The notes: generated from the sequence alone by a model not told the origin. 60,000 nt of DNA from Liolophura sinensis (GCF_032854445.1 NC_088295.1:5770501-5830500); one strand, 5' to 3'. Positions 23,580 through 36,694 are shown, counted from the stretch's first letter. Numbers and translations are program-made.

Positions 23580-24710
23580 CACTCAGACAACAGACTTTCC
23601 GATAAAATTAACAGATTATTTCTTGGGGGTAATAATCTCTGGATGGAATGACAAAGGGATGTGATTCGCGCATTGAGCGTCTTGTGGGAAGGCAAAATAA
23701 GACAGCATACTCTTGTTTTCCCTTATGTCGAGGAGATAAAGAAATTCAGCTGTAAAAATTTACTGAAAACACAGACACATGAAAATCTAACTGTAGCCTA
23801 TTAAGTTTTAATGGACACCTGGAGAGAGACTAGAATACAAAGGTGTTTATAACAGAATGAATGTTGTGAGCCATCCAGATGTTAGATGCAGTATTAACTC
23901 ACTTTTCCTTCCATTTAGTGTACGCGTCTTTGAACGTTGTGTTAAACCATGGTTCAGTTTTATCTCAGTATGACTGTTGTAAGTGGAGAACGAGAAATCA
24001 ATAAACGAACTATTAATCAAGCAGAAGGTTTTAAATAGAAACCTAAACACACCAGTTATTCTACCATGTCATGTTACTGAGGAATTAACATGCTTATTTA
24101 TTGTTACCACACAGCTATGACCGTGTGCTGCAATTAACCGCCTCTTAAAGCCCTCTCCGCGTTAGTTACTGTTAAAAAGGCTGTAACTGCATTCCAGAAA
24201 GAGCTAACTCCAATCTAGATCTATTCCCTAACTACCTGTATGACGTCAGTCCAGTCATCACAGAATCAGTTTATTCGTAAAGTGTTTGAGCAAATCCCTC
24301 CGAATGATTAAAAAAGCATAACACCTGCGTTGATGAAACCTATGCCTAGCTGGTTCGTGTAAATTTCAATATCTGTTAAGTACATTTGATCAATTTTACT
24401 AGTTTTTGATCCATATTCGTAAATTTTCATTAATGCTGGCAGGTTTTTATCAATGTAGGTAGGTTTTTTTCAATGTTGGCAGCTTTGATAGGTTAGTATT
24501 TGGAAATGTCTCAGTGAGGGTGCTGTGGTTGGATTAGACGACTGTTGTCTTCATCGGTGAGACAGTGTCTCTATTACCTGTCTCTTTCTTTATTTTCCCA
24601 TTGGTCTAAGGTTTATTTGATTATTACATCGCTTGTAAATTATACTTAACTATTGTACGTATGTGACGAGGGTCAGACTTTACGTGCAGGAAACTGCAAG
24701 GCCACAGGTA
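23580..24710. other. No gene recognised
   Basis: Contains a few imperfect short repeats (AGGTTTTT-type near 24440-24480), nothing else recognised. Confidence 0.5.
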
Positions 24711-24715
24711 AATAG

Positions 24716-25195
24716 CCACACCTCACAGAAGTAAACCTGTACACCTCACAGAGGTAAACCTCTACACCGCGCATAGGTAAACCACTACACCTCGCAGAGT
24801 TAAACCACCACACCTCCCAGAGGTAAACCACCACACCTCACAGAGGTTAACCACCATACCTCACAGAGGTAAACCTCTACACCGCGCAGAGGTAAACCAC
24901 TACACCTCGCAGAGTTAAACCACCACACCTTCCAGAGGTAAACCACCACACCTCACAGAGGTAAACCACTACACTTCACACAGGTAAACCATCATACCTC
25001 GCTGAGGTAAACCACCACACCTCACAGAGGTAAACCACTACACTTCACACAGGTAAACCACCATACCTCGCTGAGGTAAACCACCACACCTCACAGAGGT
25101 AAACCCTCACACCACACAGAGGAAACACTACACTTTGCAGAGGTAAACCACCACACTTCGCTGCGGTAAACATCTACACCTCGCAAAGATGAACC
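24716..25195 (+). repeat. 23-bp minisatellite, about 20 copies
   Basis: The unit contains CCTCACAGAGGTAAACCACC. Copies vary at CTCACAGAG/CTCGCAGAG/TTCACACAG and ACC(A/T)C. Larger blocks repeat too (TACACTTCACACAGGTAAAC at about 24973 and 25041). Confidence 0.93.
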
Positions 25196-25394
25196 GCCAC
25201 ACTTTACCAGGTATCAACCTCAATTGTGTATCCTCGGCTATTGTTATAATTCTCTGCAAACCGTTTCGGTTTTTGAAAGTCCGTTGTTTTAAAATTGTTG
25301 TGAAAGGCCACCCACTGCTTATCTTCCAACGATGTTCCCACTGATTATACCCCCTCCCTCCGCGAGTTCCCAGTTCTTTAGTGATATTCCCGCT

Positions 25395-26325
25395 GGTTGT
25401 CCTCCCGTGATGTTCCCACTTGTCTTCTCTTGAATGTTTGCACTGGTTGTCCTGCTGTTATGTTCCCACTAGTTCAACGATGTCCTCACCGGTGTGTTCC
25501 CATGATGCTCTCGTTATTTGTCCCCCGTTCCTGGTTGTCCACTCGCGCTGTTCCCAGTGGTTGTCCTCTCGCGATGTCTCCACTAGTTGTAATCCAGTGC
25601 TGTTCAAACTGGTTGTCATCCTGTGCTGTTCCCTCTAGCTATCTTTCCGCGATGTCCCCACTGGTTGTCATCCGGTGCTGTTCCTACTGGTTGTCATCCC
25701 ATGATGTTCCCACTGGTTGTCATACCATGATGTTCCCACTGGTTGTCATACAATGATGTTCCCACTGGTTGTCATACCATGATGTTCCCACTGGTTGTCA
25801 TCCCATGATGTTCCCACTGGTTGTCATACAATGATGTTCCCACTGGTTGTCATACCATGATGTTCCCACTGGTTGTCATCCCATGATGTTCCCACTGGTT
25901 GTCATCCCATGGTGTTCCAGTGGTTGACCTACTGTGATATTTCCAGTGGTTGTTCTGCTGTGATGTTCAAGCATATGTCCTCCAGTGAAGTTCCCACTTA
26001 TTGTCCTCCCTTGATGTTCCCACTGGTTGTCTTCCCTTGATATTCCAGCATTTGTTCTCCAGTGAAGTTTTCACTGGTTGTCCTCCCATGATGTTCACAC
26101 TGGTTATCATCCCATGCCTCCCCACTGGTTGTCTTCCCTTGATGTTCCAGTGGTTGTCCTCCAATGAAGTTCGCACCGGTTGTCCTCGATGGAGGTTCCC
26201 GCTGTTTATCTCTCCCCTTAATGTTCCCACTGGTAATCTCCTCCCGATGTTCCCACCAGTTGTTTTCCCTTGATGTTCCAATGGTTGTCCTGCGGTGATG
26301 TTTCCAGTGGTTATCATCCCGTGCT
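25395..26325 (+). repeat. 26-bp minisatellite, about 35 copies
   Basis: The unit contains GATGTTCCCACTGGTTGTCA. The core at 25660-25915 is nearly homogeneous; both flanks are diverged, as expected if expansion is most active in the middle. Open frames on both strands here follow from the repeat. Confidence 0.93.
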
Positions 26326-26652
26326 CTTCAAATTTTGTCTTATCTGTTTCCTCTGTTTGACATGACATAATTCAATATTAAAGTTACAGGTTATATAGCA
26401 TGACAGCAAACTATTGATTCCTGTCTGAGTCATCAATGAGCACATTGTATTAACAAGATGTAAAAAAACAAAACCCAGTTCCGGCTGTTCTGACTTCCGT
26501 CTTTCCGTCTTTCCGTCTGTCTTTGGTGTGTTCTCTCTCCTACCGGCTAGTATTCAAAGAACCCGAGCGTCGATGAAGATCAACAGTGAAAATTGTCAAA
26601 TATAAACGAAATGTATTGTCTAATATTATTGACTGGCTGGAATGTCAGATGG

Positions 26653-26835
26653 GTGGAGTATAACTTGATGCATTGTTGCATGGAAGGAATATAGCCAGGG
26701 AGGCGTTTAACCTGGGTTTATATCACTTTGGAAGAATATCGTTTGATGCATGATCGCGTGTGTGGAATATCACCAGGCAGGAGTAATGCTTGACGCATTA
26801 TCGCATGGGCAAAGTATCGCCTTGGAGGAGTTCGC
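26653..26835 (+). repeat. Degenerate ~48-bp repeat, about 3 copies
   Basis: Blocks with TTGATGCAT(T/G)(G/A)T(T/C)GC and GGAATAT(A/C)(G/A)CCAGG recur near 26660, 26740 and 26788. Confidence 0.5.
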
Positions 26836-26839
26836 CTTG

Positions 26840-29800
26840 GAGGCATTTTAGTTGAGGGAAATATCGCTTTCGCACATAGGCTACATGTGAGTGTATCCCC
26901 GCACATGTGTTCAACACAGCACCAATGTAGGATTCTTATCCCCGCACATTGGGAAGAGCAGTACAAATCTTGGATCTCTGACACACTCTCAACACCCTCT
27001 CAGTAATTTTCACTTACCTTTATAGAATATCTGGTTTTCACCCGAACGTTGACGGCAAATTTATTGAGCTCCATTTTTTTTTCAGACTTTTCCGAACATT
27101 TAGGATCGTCTGAAGAAAACCGTACCTGCTATCTCCACAGCCTAATGATGATTGAATTGGTATGAATGTCCTCTTGGCGGTCAATTAACTGACTGTCAGG
27201 GCACTAGCAGATGTGATCAAATCTACGGTAGGAATGATGAGCCTAAGTCCAAGGCTACTGGTAATTTTAGAATGACATTAACTATATGTTTACGGAAAGA
27301 AAGGAAAAAAGAAAGAAAACTGTAGAAAGCTGGAGGAAATAATCAGTTTGTATAACTATGAGCACATCAACCATTAAACTGGCTGGGTTGTTTAGAGAGG
27401 CGTGTAGCTGTCCCTTCAGGCTGTGCGACGCACCCGCCATCCACTCATCAGCAGCAGTCAAGGCCTCGCATTTAGTAAGCAGCTTAAGATTTAAGTCAAA
27501 AATTGCTAGTGCTCACAAAGCACCAGTTTTAACAAGACGTGGGAAGAGCTTTTTGAATGACACACATTCTTTGAGCCATCACAAATATTTTTTCTGTTTG
27601 AGAATGAAAATTTCCAAACAGTTTCATTTGCAGTATTTCCATGATGCGCCATGTCCAAGTTTTCAAATAATATGAAATTGGTTCCCTTGGAAATTATGTC
27701 TACTCCATGCCTTCGCTAACGATGATTGCTATTTGCTACAAAATGTCTTTTGTGTTAATTTAGCTGAATTAGTCATATTCGAAGCGTTAATACGTTAAAT
27801 TCCGTTGTGTAGTAAGGGTTTGTTGGCGATGAACAGTTTCACATGATTTACCGCCAAATTCGTTATTCGGATTTCGAAAAAAAAAGTGCTGGCAATATAG
27901 AAGATAGCACGACATTTGCCTTTCGTTATTAAATTCAAAGAGCGAACATGGCGCTAACCACATATTCGTACGAGAGGCATACCAACACTATATCATGGTC
28001 AACAAGGCAGTAGAAATTTATTTCACAAAAAAAGTCCAGTACGGTATTGGCGGAACAGAAATTAAATTTGGTGCTAACCCGGTTTTCGTTATTCGAATAA
28101 CGATAAACGGGTGTACTGCACACGTGTACATACATTATACATTGTATGAGACCCGATTAACTAAAAATAGCGAATCTAGAGCTAACTTTCGATGCAAGTT
28201 TATGTTACATTTAAGCGAAGCCTGGTTTTAATCAGAAAGAGATCTTCTTGTCAGCTTCTATTTCCTGTAAATGATTATATCACTTAGAGCTTCTTTTAAG
28301 CTTATGGATAACACGCACACACACGATTTCACACGACTTGCATGCACGGTCTCTGTTTACACATACCACTTTTAACCTGAAGGTGATATATGGAAAACGA
28401 AATGACTCGAATAATCTACCGCACATCACCAGGTAATGGACAAACGTTCTGACGCAAATCCGCAGCCAAATTGGGAAGAGCTAGCTTTGGACGTGCAACC
28501 TTATAGCCCAGCGCTCATCGACTTAGGCGAGAAGAACGTTGTAGTCGTGCGAGCCAGCGAGGGTCTTTAGATCTACTACAAGGTACATGTATATTGTTGA
28601 GAAACAATAATTGCTAAAGTGACGTTAAACCCCAAGAAAAAAATAGACAACAATTTAGACAACAGCGGTTTGTCCTGTAGCTAGCTCTACTAGAATATTA
28701 TGTTAGATGTAAAGCCAGTTCTAGGTTTAGGAGACATATGTCAGACACTGGAAGCCCATCGTGGATGGGCTCGGATGGGAAGGGTGCATCAGAACTTCGA
28801 GCCTGCTCAAAATTTTCTGGCGGCCATCCCATTCTACAATTAGACGGAGTGACAACATACTTAAAACGAGATGCACGTGCTACGAACGGAATTGCCGAAC
28901 TTCGATCCTATTGAGGGCATGTTACGACATGGTGCAGTCAGGCATCAATTGCGGTACACACCTATGTGCACACCTATGGGGTCCGGTTGTGCCTCATTCG
29001 CAGACACTTGATCCAACTCATTGACTTGATGCGTTGATGTGCTTCGTATTTCTGACATTATTTTGCCAAAGTTACACGTTCTGTGCGGACCACAGCGCGT
29101 TTTACGAGCTTTTTTTGGACGCGCAAGACGTTTAGAGAACTACTTTGGTATGACAATAGCATTATCTGTTTACACGATGAAACAAAATAACAGAACTATC
29201 TCATTCCCGTTTCCATTTCCCTAAATTAATAATTAACTTTCCTTGCACGAATCAAAGTGTTCAGTAGATTGTATATCTATAATGGTCAGTCACCAAATAT
29301 ACCACAGCGTTGTCACTACTCGTACAAGTATTCTGTGTCACATAAGCACGTACTGTATTACGCTACCTGAGTGACAAGCTACAGAGCTTTTGAATGTGTT
29401 ATTCAAACTCCTGTAAATTATGAACGATATAAATTTATAGTGGCATTAAGGGAGAGTGTTTACTGCAAGCTGTTTGCCTGGTTTCGGGTGGATTCTATTA
29501 GCAGGTGTAATTATTCGAATTAAACAGTTGCTTTGAACAAATATTGTCATCATAATTATATGCAATCCCGACACAGTTAATTTGAGCTGAGCTCATTAAG
29601 CGTATTGTTGTTATTCACTGTGTGCCTTACACCTGGGAAAACTTGTCACTTCTACTGAATCACTAAGGCGTTGATCGTATACTTCGTGCAACCAATTTCC
29701 TTCATCCTTGAAACTCACTACTGTCAAATCACTAAGTAAAATATTCTTGTGTCCAGCTTCAGACAGAAAAATCGTGTTGTCATTAGTGATTAAGAATTTA

Positions 29801-29985
29801 TAAAAAAATTCTGTGTTCTTTTGTTTTAAGACCTTGCACCAAAAAAGCCTGTGTTTTCCACTTTTTTGACTTCTTGCATGTATTATTTTCCAATTTCTAT
29901 AGAATAAGCAATACATGGAGTACGTACACACACTGAGCAAATGATGGTGTAGACTTTGTTGTTCAAATTAAACACAACTGTTGCG
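26840..29985. other. No gene recognised
   Basis: AT-rich sequence. Near 28617-28645 the string AAGTGACGTTAAACCCCAAG resembles the SINE-A 3' end and may be a relic. Short ORFs (for example plus strand 27995-28231 and minus strand 29611-29940) show no motif I recognise. Confidence 0.45.
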
Positions 29986-29988
29986 GAG

Positions 29989-30382
29989 AGGCACAAGGTC
30001 TTATATTCGTTATCAAGCATTGCGAAGTCGATTTAGCTTTAGTGAGAGTTTGCAATAGAAGTGGCCCTGCCTGTCACCCCAATATAGAATACCATCAATC
30101 CTTGATAATAAGGTTACCTGGTCGATTCCAAATCTTGCTGAATCGGCTGGGGTTTTAAGTCGAGGTATATTCTGAAAATAATAATTCCATATTTTTAAAT
30201 ATGGAATAATCAAAACTTGACTATAAAATTTCAAAACTACTTCGTGCAAAAATATCACACAGTGAGAGACATACTCTGAAAATAATACCTCATATTTAAA
30301 CATTAGAAATGTAAACCACGTCATGCGTACAAGGGACCATGAAGTGTTCCGATCTGAACAAAATGCATTTACTTATTTATAT
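29989..30382. repeat. Dispersed duplicated block, copy 1 (partner at 42951-43347)
   Basis: About 390 bp, from GGCACA to ACTTATTTATAT, nearly identical to 42951-43347. It includes the near-palindrome ATTCCATATTT-TT-AAATATGGAAT. A 103-codon minus-strand frame (30013-30324) is open in both copies. However, most base changes between copies alter the amino acid (about 8 replacements among about 13 changes), so I do not call it a gene. Confidence 0.85.
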
Positions 30383-30730
30383 ACCGGCTCAGATAGCACA
30401 GTTGGTAGAGCGTCCGCATCGGGAGCGGTAGACCCAGGGTCAATACTGGGTCGAGTCACACCTAAGACTTTAAAAGAGGAAGTTTTAACTTCCTCGCATG
30501 GCGTTCAGCTTGAAGGGGATAGTGGTTGACCCGTAGGAGTGTAATCGCTCGGGCGGGACAGCTTACTTGCCTTCGGTAAGTCGTTTCAGTGAAGAAGCAC
30601 TAGATAAAAGAGCGGTGGAAATCCGTCCCGCAATAAGAAGGCACATTACATACACTCCACGGATTCCTTCGTCGTCATATGGCTGAAAAATTCTTGAGTA
30701 CGACCTTAAACCCCAAGCACTCACTCACTG
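30383..30730 (+). mobile_element. SINE-A, full-length copy with 12-bp TSD
   Basis: Starts at the tRNA-like head (box A in AGATAGCACAGTTGGTAGAG) and ends in CACTCACTCACTG. It is flanked by ACTTATTTATAT at 30371-30382 and 30731-30742. The insertion site is the end of the duplicated block. Confidence 0.92.
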
Positions 30731-30964
30731 ACTTATTTATATGATTGTTTTTTAACGCCAAGCTCAAGAATGCTTGGTTTATACAATGACAGATGATGAG
30801 GGGCTCGCATATCAAGTCCAGTGCGAGGTGCGAGTTCAAACCTGACCTTGAGTGGGGAATTTGTACACCCCCTTTATCACTGCTTATGGGTTGTTGGTGT
30901 CAAGAAGTGGACGCTCGTTTGACTGTTTGTGCATTTCACTCTTCGCCGAACACCGTTTTGTCAT

Positions 30965-31090
30965 CCATCAAAATGGTGCGCAAGGTCAGGGGTTAACCAA
31001 TTGTCTTCCACTAAAATGGGTGTGCAAGGTCAGAGGTTAACTAATTGCCTTCCACCAAAATGGTGTGAAATATCAGAGTTTAACCAAATG
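30965..31090 (+). repeat. 44-bp tandem repeat, three copies
   Basis: CCATCAAAATGGTGCGCAAG at 30965 recurs at 31008 and 31052 with AGGTCAG(G/A)GGTTAAC in two of them; the third is more diverged. Confidence 0.85.
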
Positions 31091-31299
31091 CAGTCTGATT
31101 ATTTTCACTCGTAAAACTAACGGCCGTCATAAGTTAAAACTTCGTTAATATGTCGTTACACGATAATGAAATAAATAAATAAATAAATAAATACGTAAGT
31201 ATACGATGGCGTCAGACCTGGTTGATTGTAAAGTTTATTAGCATTGGGGTAAGTTGCACAAAACTCTATATGCCAATAGACTTCCGGTAGTATTCAGTT

Positions 31300-31720
31300 G
31301 TATGTTATTTGGGGGTAACTTGATATGGGTATTGGACTGACTTGGAATTACATAAAAGCTGCTAGGCGTGCGTACTTGTTGATAGATTCACCAGCCACAG
31401 GTGTGATTTGTGTCCTCTTTCTAACAGTATTAATGATTTAGGTGGATTTGTTGTCTGATTTCTGAAAAAATTACGTTCTGCTTGTGCAGCTCGTATAACG
31501 TTACACCAGCCCGTGGATGTTATATAACTGAAATGAATGCAGTTAATGATATATCAGCATCGTGTTTAGTTGTCAGGTGTCTGACAGTGGAGTGTTCGCT
31601 GTCCGGCTTCAGCGTCCTTTAGGCCACATTAATATCGCATTTATAATGTTCCAGCCCTCTTCAGTTCTGAAGCAAGTCTTTAGTTCTGATCCTGTTTCCT
31701 TTTCGCCAGTGTAACCTATA
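31300..31720. repeat. Ancient duplication unit A, left segment (partner 35255-35585)
   Basis: The shared blocks occur in the same order: CTTGATATGGGTATT, CATAAAA-CT-CTAGGCGTG, GTGATTTGT-TCCTCT, TTACACCAGCC, ATGATATATCAGCATCGT and TTCTGATCCTGTTTC. Divergence is high, so the duplication is old. Confidence 0.75.
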
Positions 31721-31847
31721 AGGAAACATTCGATGGCATCTGCTGGAAGCCACACCAACAATAAAACTACAAAAATGTGTAAAGTAAAAAATTAAAACGG
31801 AGTAATGAATGGAAAAACAGCCGACACTTTACATTGATGCCGGAAAT

Positions 31848-31950
31848 TTATATATTTGATTGGTGTTTTACGCCGTACTGAAGAATATTTCACTTCTACG
31901 GCGGCTGGCAGCCACCCACGACCATTCGCAGGTTCAATGCTGCCGGAAAG
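31848..31950 (-). mobile_element. SINE-B 3'-end fragment
   Basis: GATTGGTGTTTTACGCCGTA and AATATTTCACTTCTACGGCG mark the SINE-B tail in minus orientation; then CCACGACCATTCGCAGGTT. It lies within duplication unit A and has no counterpart in unit B. Confidence 0.75.
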
Positions 31951-31954
31951 ACAG

Positions 31955-33270
31955 AAGGGATGTTTTACAGCTGTAAATTCAATTGGTATCTAAATCGTGT
32001 GCCATGTTACTGAATAAGTTGTCCATAAGTCAAAATATGTATTTCAGTTGCACTTTGACAGCTCATATATCCAACGTTGCACGTTTATTCAACACGAACC
32101 ATACACATCCCGAACAGACCGGGTTAAGTGGGATTAGGCAAGGTATGAAGCAGAGCCCCAGAAATTCGAGGACACTCCGTCCGTATTCATTCACAAGAGA
32201 ATCACACTTACTGTATAAATTAACAAATTACAGGGAATATCCCAAACTCACTACTTTTTAGAGTAATGTCATTTGACGTTGAATGCAGAACTTTTCCATA
32301 TTTTGCTTTGCTGGCAAATAATTAACAATGTCAAAATTGAAACTGTGGACGCGTGTGGTAAACGTCGGCATGACAGGAAACAGCTGTTGTCGTCGTTATC
32401 AAATAACCAATCAAGTAAATCAGTAAAAGTCCTGGGGAATTCAGGGCTCCCGGGATCACTGTCTACAGCAACTTCCTGACCCGGGATGCAATGGTACATA
32501 GCAATCAGGAACAATCCTATGTGTAATAGTATACAGGGCGCGTTTCCGGACGACAATGCCTGGGATTTGAGGAAGTTGGTAGTCAAAAATAGACAGCCTG
32601 CATAGTTATCCGAGTTAAACAACAAGCAGACTATACACTCTGTCCAGATTGCCCAACAATTAATTTTATTGGTGAAATCATTGAAAGAAAGACTGCTGGT
32701 ATCATTCAACATATGTTTTAAACCTGACTGGGCTAATCGATGACATTACCTCATTTTACGATTCAAATGGTGTCAAGAGTCCTGTGCATTTCTACTGTTG
32801 TACAGATGTACAGTTGTACAGATGTACAGTTGTACAGATGAAAACGACTGGACTACGCAAAAACTGTGGTGGCTTTAAGGCGAAAGCAGAATATGACTAA
32901 ACACAAAGGTTGACAGCTTCTGGGTTATTCCTGGTGATGGATACCACACATACAACACCACCCCGCTTCCGCCCACCTCACCTACTTACTCTCATAATTA
33001 TCACTGTACAGGTGTACACAGACTCGCTTAGTTTTTGTTCTGATCGATATATATATACTTGTCGTCAGTCTCCAACATTCCTGTGAGACACTATAAACAT
33101 CCACATTTGTTTTGAACGTATTGCTGCTTTCGGCTTTTCCATTTTCATCTACTTCCTGTTAATTACATTGGGGTTTGAGAGAATGTACCGAAGTAATGTT
33201 TGCTAAAAAAAATGGTCTGTGCAAATAAACTATAATTTATAATGCGGTTCGCTTCGTCAATTTTTGAATC
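31955..33270. other. No gene recognised
   Basis: Part of duplication unit A. Contains a 16-bp repeat (GTACAGATGTACAGTT, about 2.5 copies) at 32797-32845. Nothing else recognised. Confidence 0.5.
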
Positions 33271-33274
33271 ATAT

Positions 33275-33990
33275 TGACATTGAAATGAACTCCACATGAA
33301 CGAGTGGGAAATTGGCACTGAAATGAACTCCAGAGTAACGAGTGTGAAATTGACACTGAAATGAACTCCACAGGAACGAGTGTGAAATTGACACTGAAAT
33401 GAACTCCACAGGAACGAGTGTTAAATTGGCACTGAAATGAACACTACAGGAACAAGTGTGAAATTGACACTGAAATGAACTCCACAGGAACGAGTGGGAA
33501 ATTGGCACTGAAATGAACTCCACAGGAACGAGTGGAAAATTGACACTGAAATGAACTTCACAGGAACGAGTGGGAAATTGACACTGAAATGAACTCCACA
33601 GTAACGAGTGTTAAATTGGCACTGAAATGAACTCCACAGAAGGAGTGGGAAATTGACACTGAAATGAACTCCACAGGAAGGAGTGTGAAATTGGCACTGA
33701 AATGAACTCCACAGGAACGAGTGTTAAATTGGCACTGAAATGAACTCCACAGAAGGAGTGGGAAATTGACACTGAAATGAACTCCACAGGAAGGAGTGTG
33801 AAATTGGCACTGAAATGAACTCCACATGAACGAGTGTGAAAATGACACTGAAATGAACTCCACATGAACGAGTGTTAAACTGACAATGAAATGAACTTCA
33901 CAGGAACGAGTGTGAAATTGACACTGAAATGAACTTCATAGGAACGAGTGGGAAATTGACACTGAAATGAACTCCACAGGAACGAGTGTT
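33275..33990 (+). repeat. 38-bp minisatellite, about 19 copies
   Basis: The unit contains TGAAATGAACTCCACAGGAA and then CGAGTGTGAAATTGACAC. Copies with a 2-bp shorter middle (CAGAAGGAGTG) occur at 33637 and 33749 in a repeated larger block. Unlike the 38-bp array at 6.8 kb in sequence, despite the same length. Confidence 0.94.
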
Positions 33991-33999
33991 AAATTCCCA

Positions 34000-34530
34000 A
34001 ATTCTCCCGTATAACCTTCCTCGTCTCATAAATCTCATTCTTCTCAGCTTAGCTTTCATAAATACATATCTGCACTTTTCCATTCACTAGCCTGGAACTC
34101 AGTCTTTCCAAGTGTGCCTTCTACAATATGTCAACACTTCACCTAACTATTTATGAAAAATAATGAAGATAAAGTTACAATTAAGACAAATGTAGTGTAT
34201 CGTCAGTAAGCCAAACTTCGCTAAGCGCCATTTTCGGTTCACAAAATGGCGATTGACAATTCTGGGGAGTGGGGATACAACAGTGAAAACAGATGACCTT
34301 TATTGTTATGAAAAAAGTGAAGTCAGGTGAATGAGTCAGGTGATTCGAAAATATGGCTTTTTGAAAATCTGATGCTCCCCGAGTGGATACCTTGGTTAGA
34401 GTTGTGTATTAAGTTTGCTTGTCCTCAAAGCACCACGAAGATTTGCTGTTAAAACTGAGCCGAGGAACATGTATTGGCAGGACAAGGTATTATTATGGCA
34501 AATGTCCAAAATGAACCTTAGCGTACAGTT
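34000..34530. repeat. Ancient duplication unit A, right segment (partner 35995-36265)
   Basis: TTTCATAAATACATA-CTGCACT-TTCCA and TCACTAGCCTGGAACT at 34050-34100 match 36048-36100. CTGATGCTCC-CGAGTGGATAC and TGTGTATTAAGTTTGCTTGT at 34370-34425 match 36178-36228. Confidence 0.75.
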
Positions 34531-34539
34531 ACTCGCATC

Positions 34540-35060
34540 ATCACGTATTGATATTACCGCGAATGTCAGAACTGTCAGATTACAGATAAGCATCATGACT
34601 TATTGGTGTCATCGCGAATGTCAGAACTGTCAGATTACAGGTAAGCATCATGACGTATCGGTGTCATCACGGATGTCAGAACTGACAGATTACAGGTAAG
34701 CATCATGACTTATTGGTGTCATCGCGAATGTCAGAACTGTCAGATTACAGGTAAGCATCATGACGTATCGGTGTCATCATGGATGTCAGAACTGTCAGAT
34801 TACAGGTAAGCATCATGACGTATTGGTGTCGTCGCGAATGTCGGAACTGTCAGATTACAGGTAAGCTTCATGACGTATCGGTGTCATCACGGATGTCAGA
34901 ACTGACAGATTACAGGTGAGTATCATGGCGTATTGGTGTCATCACGGATGTCAGAACTGACAGAGTACAGTTACGCATCATGACTTATTGGTGTCATCGC
35001 GAATGTCAGAACTGACAGATTACAAGCACGCATCACGACGTATTGATGGCACACGGTAGT
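34540..35060 (+). repeat. 55-bp minisatellite, about 9.5 copies
   Basis: The unit contains ATGTCAGAACTGTCAGATTA and then CAGGTAAGCATCATGACG. Most units carry the exact splice-donor consensus CAG|GTAAG on the plus strand. Confidence 0.93.
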
Positions 35061-35254
35061 GAATATCAGAACTCAGCCAAAAATAAATGTGTAACAGTAT
35101 ATTAAATCTGAACTAAATCTACTGCTGTTCATTAGGGTTTCTGTACAACTCTACTGGGTGCTGGGTTTTGTTTAACATGGTAAGTGTATGATGTGACTTA
35201 ATACCAGTATTAACTAATCCAATTTTGGACAACGGTATTATTTACTTGTATAAT

Positions 35255-36265
35255 ATTTGTGGTACTTGATATGGGTATTTGAGTGACACGGATGTACATA
35301 AAAACTCCTAGGCGTGTGTGCTAGTCGCTAGATAGACCAGGCACAGATGTGATTTGTATCCTCTCTCTAACGGCATTACACCAGCCTTACTGGTTCCTCA
35401 CTAGTGACATGTACACAGTTAATTCATGATATATCAGCATCGTAAATAATAATTGTCAGGTATGGAAATCTATAGTGCACTTTTCGCTGCCTCACTTCAT
35501 CGTCACGTATGTCAGATTAATATCGCCCTCATAATGCCACAGCTATTCTGAAGGAAGTCTTTGTTCTGATCCTGTTTCATTGACTCGTACATAAAGGTGG
35601 TCTATGTAAATGAACAATGTCAATAACTTTTCTTGCCTTCGTTTTCAAAATCTTCTACGCCATAATGACTCAGCAACTGACAACAACCTGTGAAAAAATG
35701 TTCTTATGCAAAAAAGTGATGTGTGCCAATCTAATCAAACTTTTGCTGATGTTCTAGAATAACTGAAATAATTACCTTCACAATATATCGGCTTCGTCTC
35801 CGCGCATGTCATCGTTCAATATCGGTAATAAATTACAATTTATAATGCTACATCAATTTTTCAAACTTTAGAATCATATTAACGATATAAAATAGTACAG
35901 GAGCGTTTCGAACGGCAATGATTATACTTGGTAAATAGAGAAAACTTTATTTAATTTTAGCGATTATGGAAGTTTTGCCCCAAATTTCCGGTATAGCCTC
36001 TTTAGGTACCTTGGCGCCTAAATCTGAGTTCCCTTTCATTTCTCTCAACTTTCATAAATACATAACTGCACTCTTCCAGTCACTAACCTGAAACTGAATC
36101 TTTTCAAGTGTTCTGTCTGCTGAGTTCGCCCCACCGACTGAGTCACGTGATTCGTAGATAAGGGATAGTGAAGTTCTGATGCTCCCGAGTGGATACGTAG
36201 GTTACAATTGTGTATTAAGTTTGCTTGTCCAAACCACGAAGAATTGCTGTTAAAACGGAGCACGT
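35255..36265. repeat. Ancient duplication unit B
   Basis: Second copy of the blocks listed for unit A, in the same order but within 1 kb instead of 3 kb. The 38-bp minisatellite is absent here; near its expected place, around 35855, the flanking phrase TCAATTTTT-GAATCATATT is kept. Confidence 0.7.
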
Positions 36266-36690
36266 TACTGATATCATCGTGAATGTCAAAGTTGACATTT
36301 GTTTACAAGAATGCACTATGACGATTTGATGTTATCGTGAAAAGCCAGAACTAACACCTTTAGATTACAGGTACGCATCGTGAATGTTAGAACTGACCGA
36401 TTACAGATACGCATCATGACGTCTTGGTGTCGTCGTGAATGTTAAAATTGACACTTATATAACAGATACGCCTTGTGAATGCGAGATCTGACTTTTGGAT
36501 TGCAGATACACATCGTAAATGTTAGAATTTACTCTTAGATTACAGCTAAGTATCGTGAATATTAGACCTGACAATTAGATTACAAGCACGCGTCGTGACG
36601 TATACATGTCATCGTGAATGTTACAACTGACAATTATATTACAGGCTTGCATCGTGACGTATACATGTCATCGTGAATGTCAGATGAATG
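36265..36690 (+). repeat. Diverged relatives of the 55-bp minisatellite
   Basis: Units of GATTACAG(G/A)TACGCATC and (CA)TCGTGAATGTTAGAACTGAC repeat irregularly. Sequence and position (at the end of unit B) correspond to the 55-bp array at the end of unit A. Confidence 0.75.
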
Positions 36691-36694
36691 TCAG

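Noticed and set aside
33269-33863. Minus-strand frames of 84-101 codons with ISHSFLWSSFQCQF repeats
   Set aside because: Minisatellite by-product; the 38-bp period shifts frame every unit.
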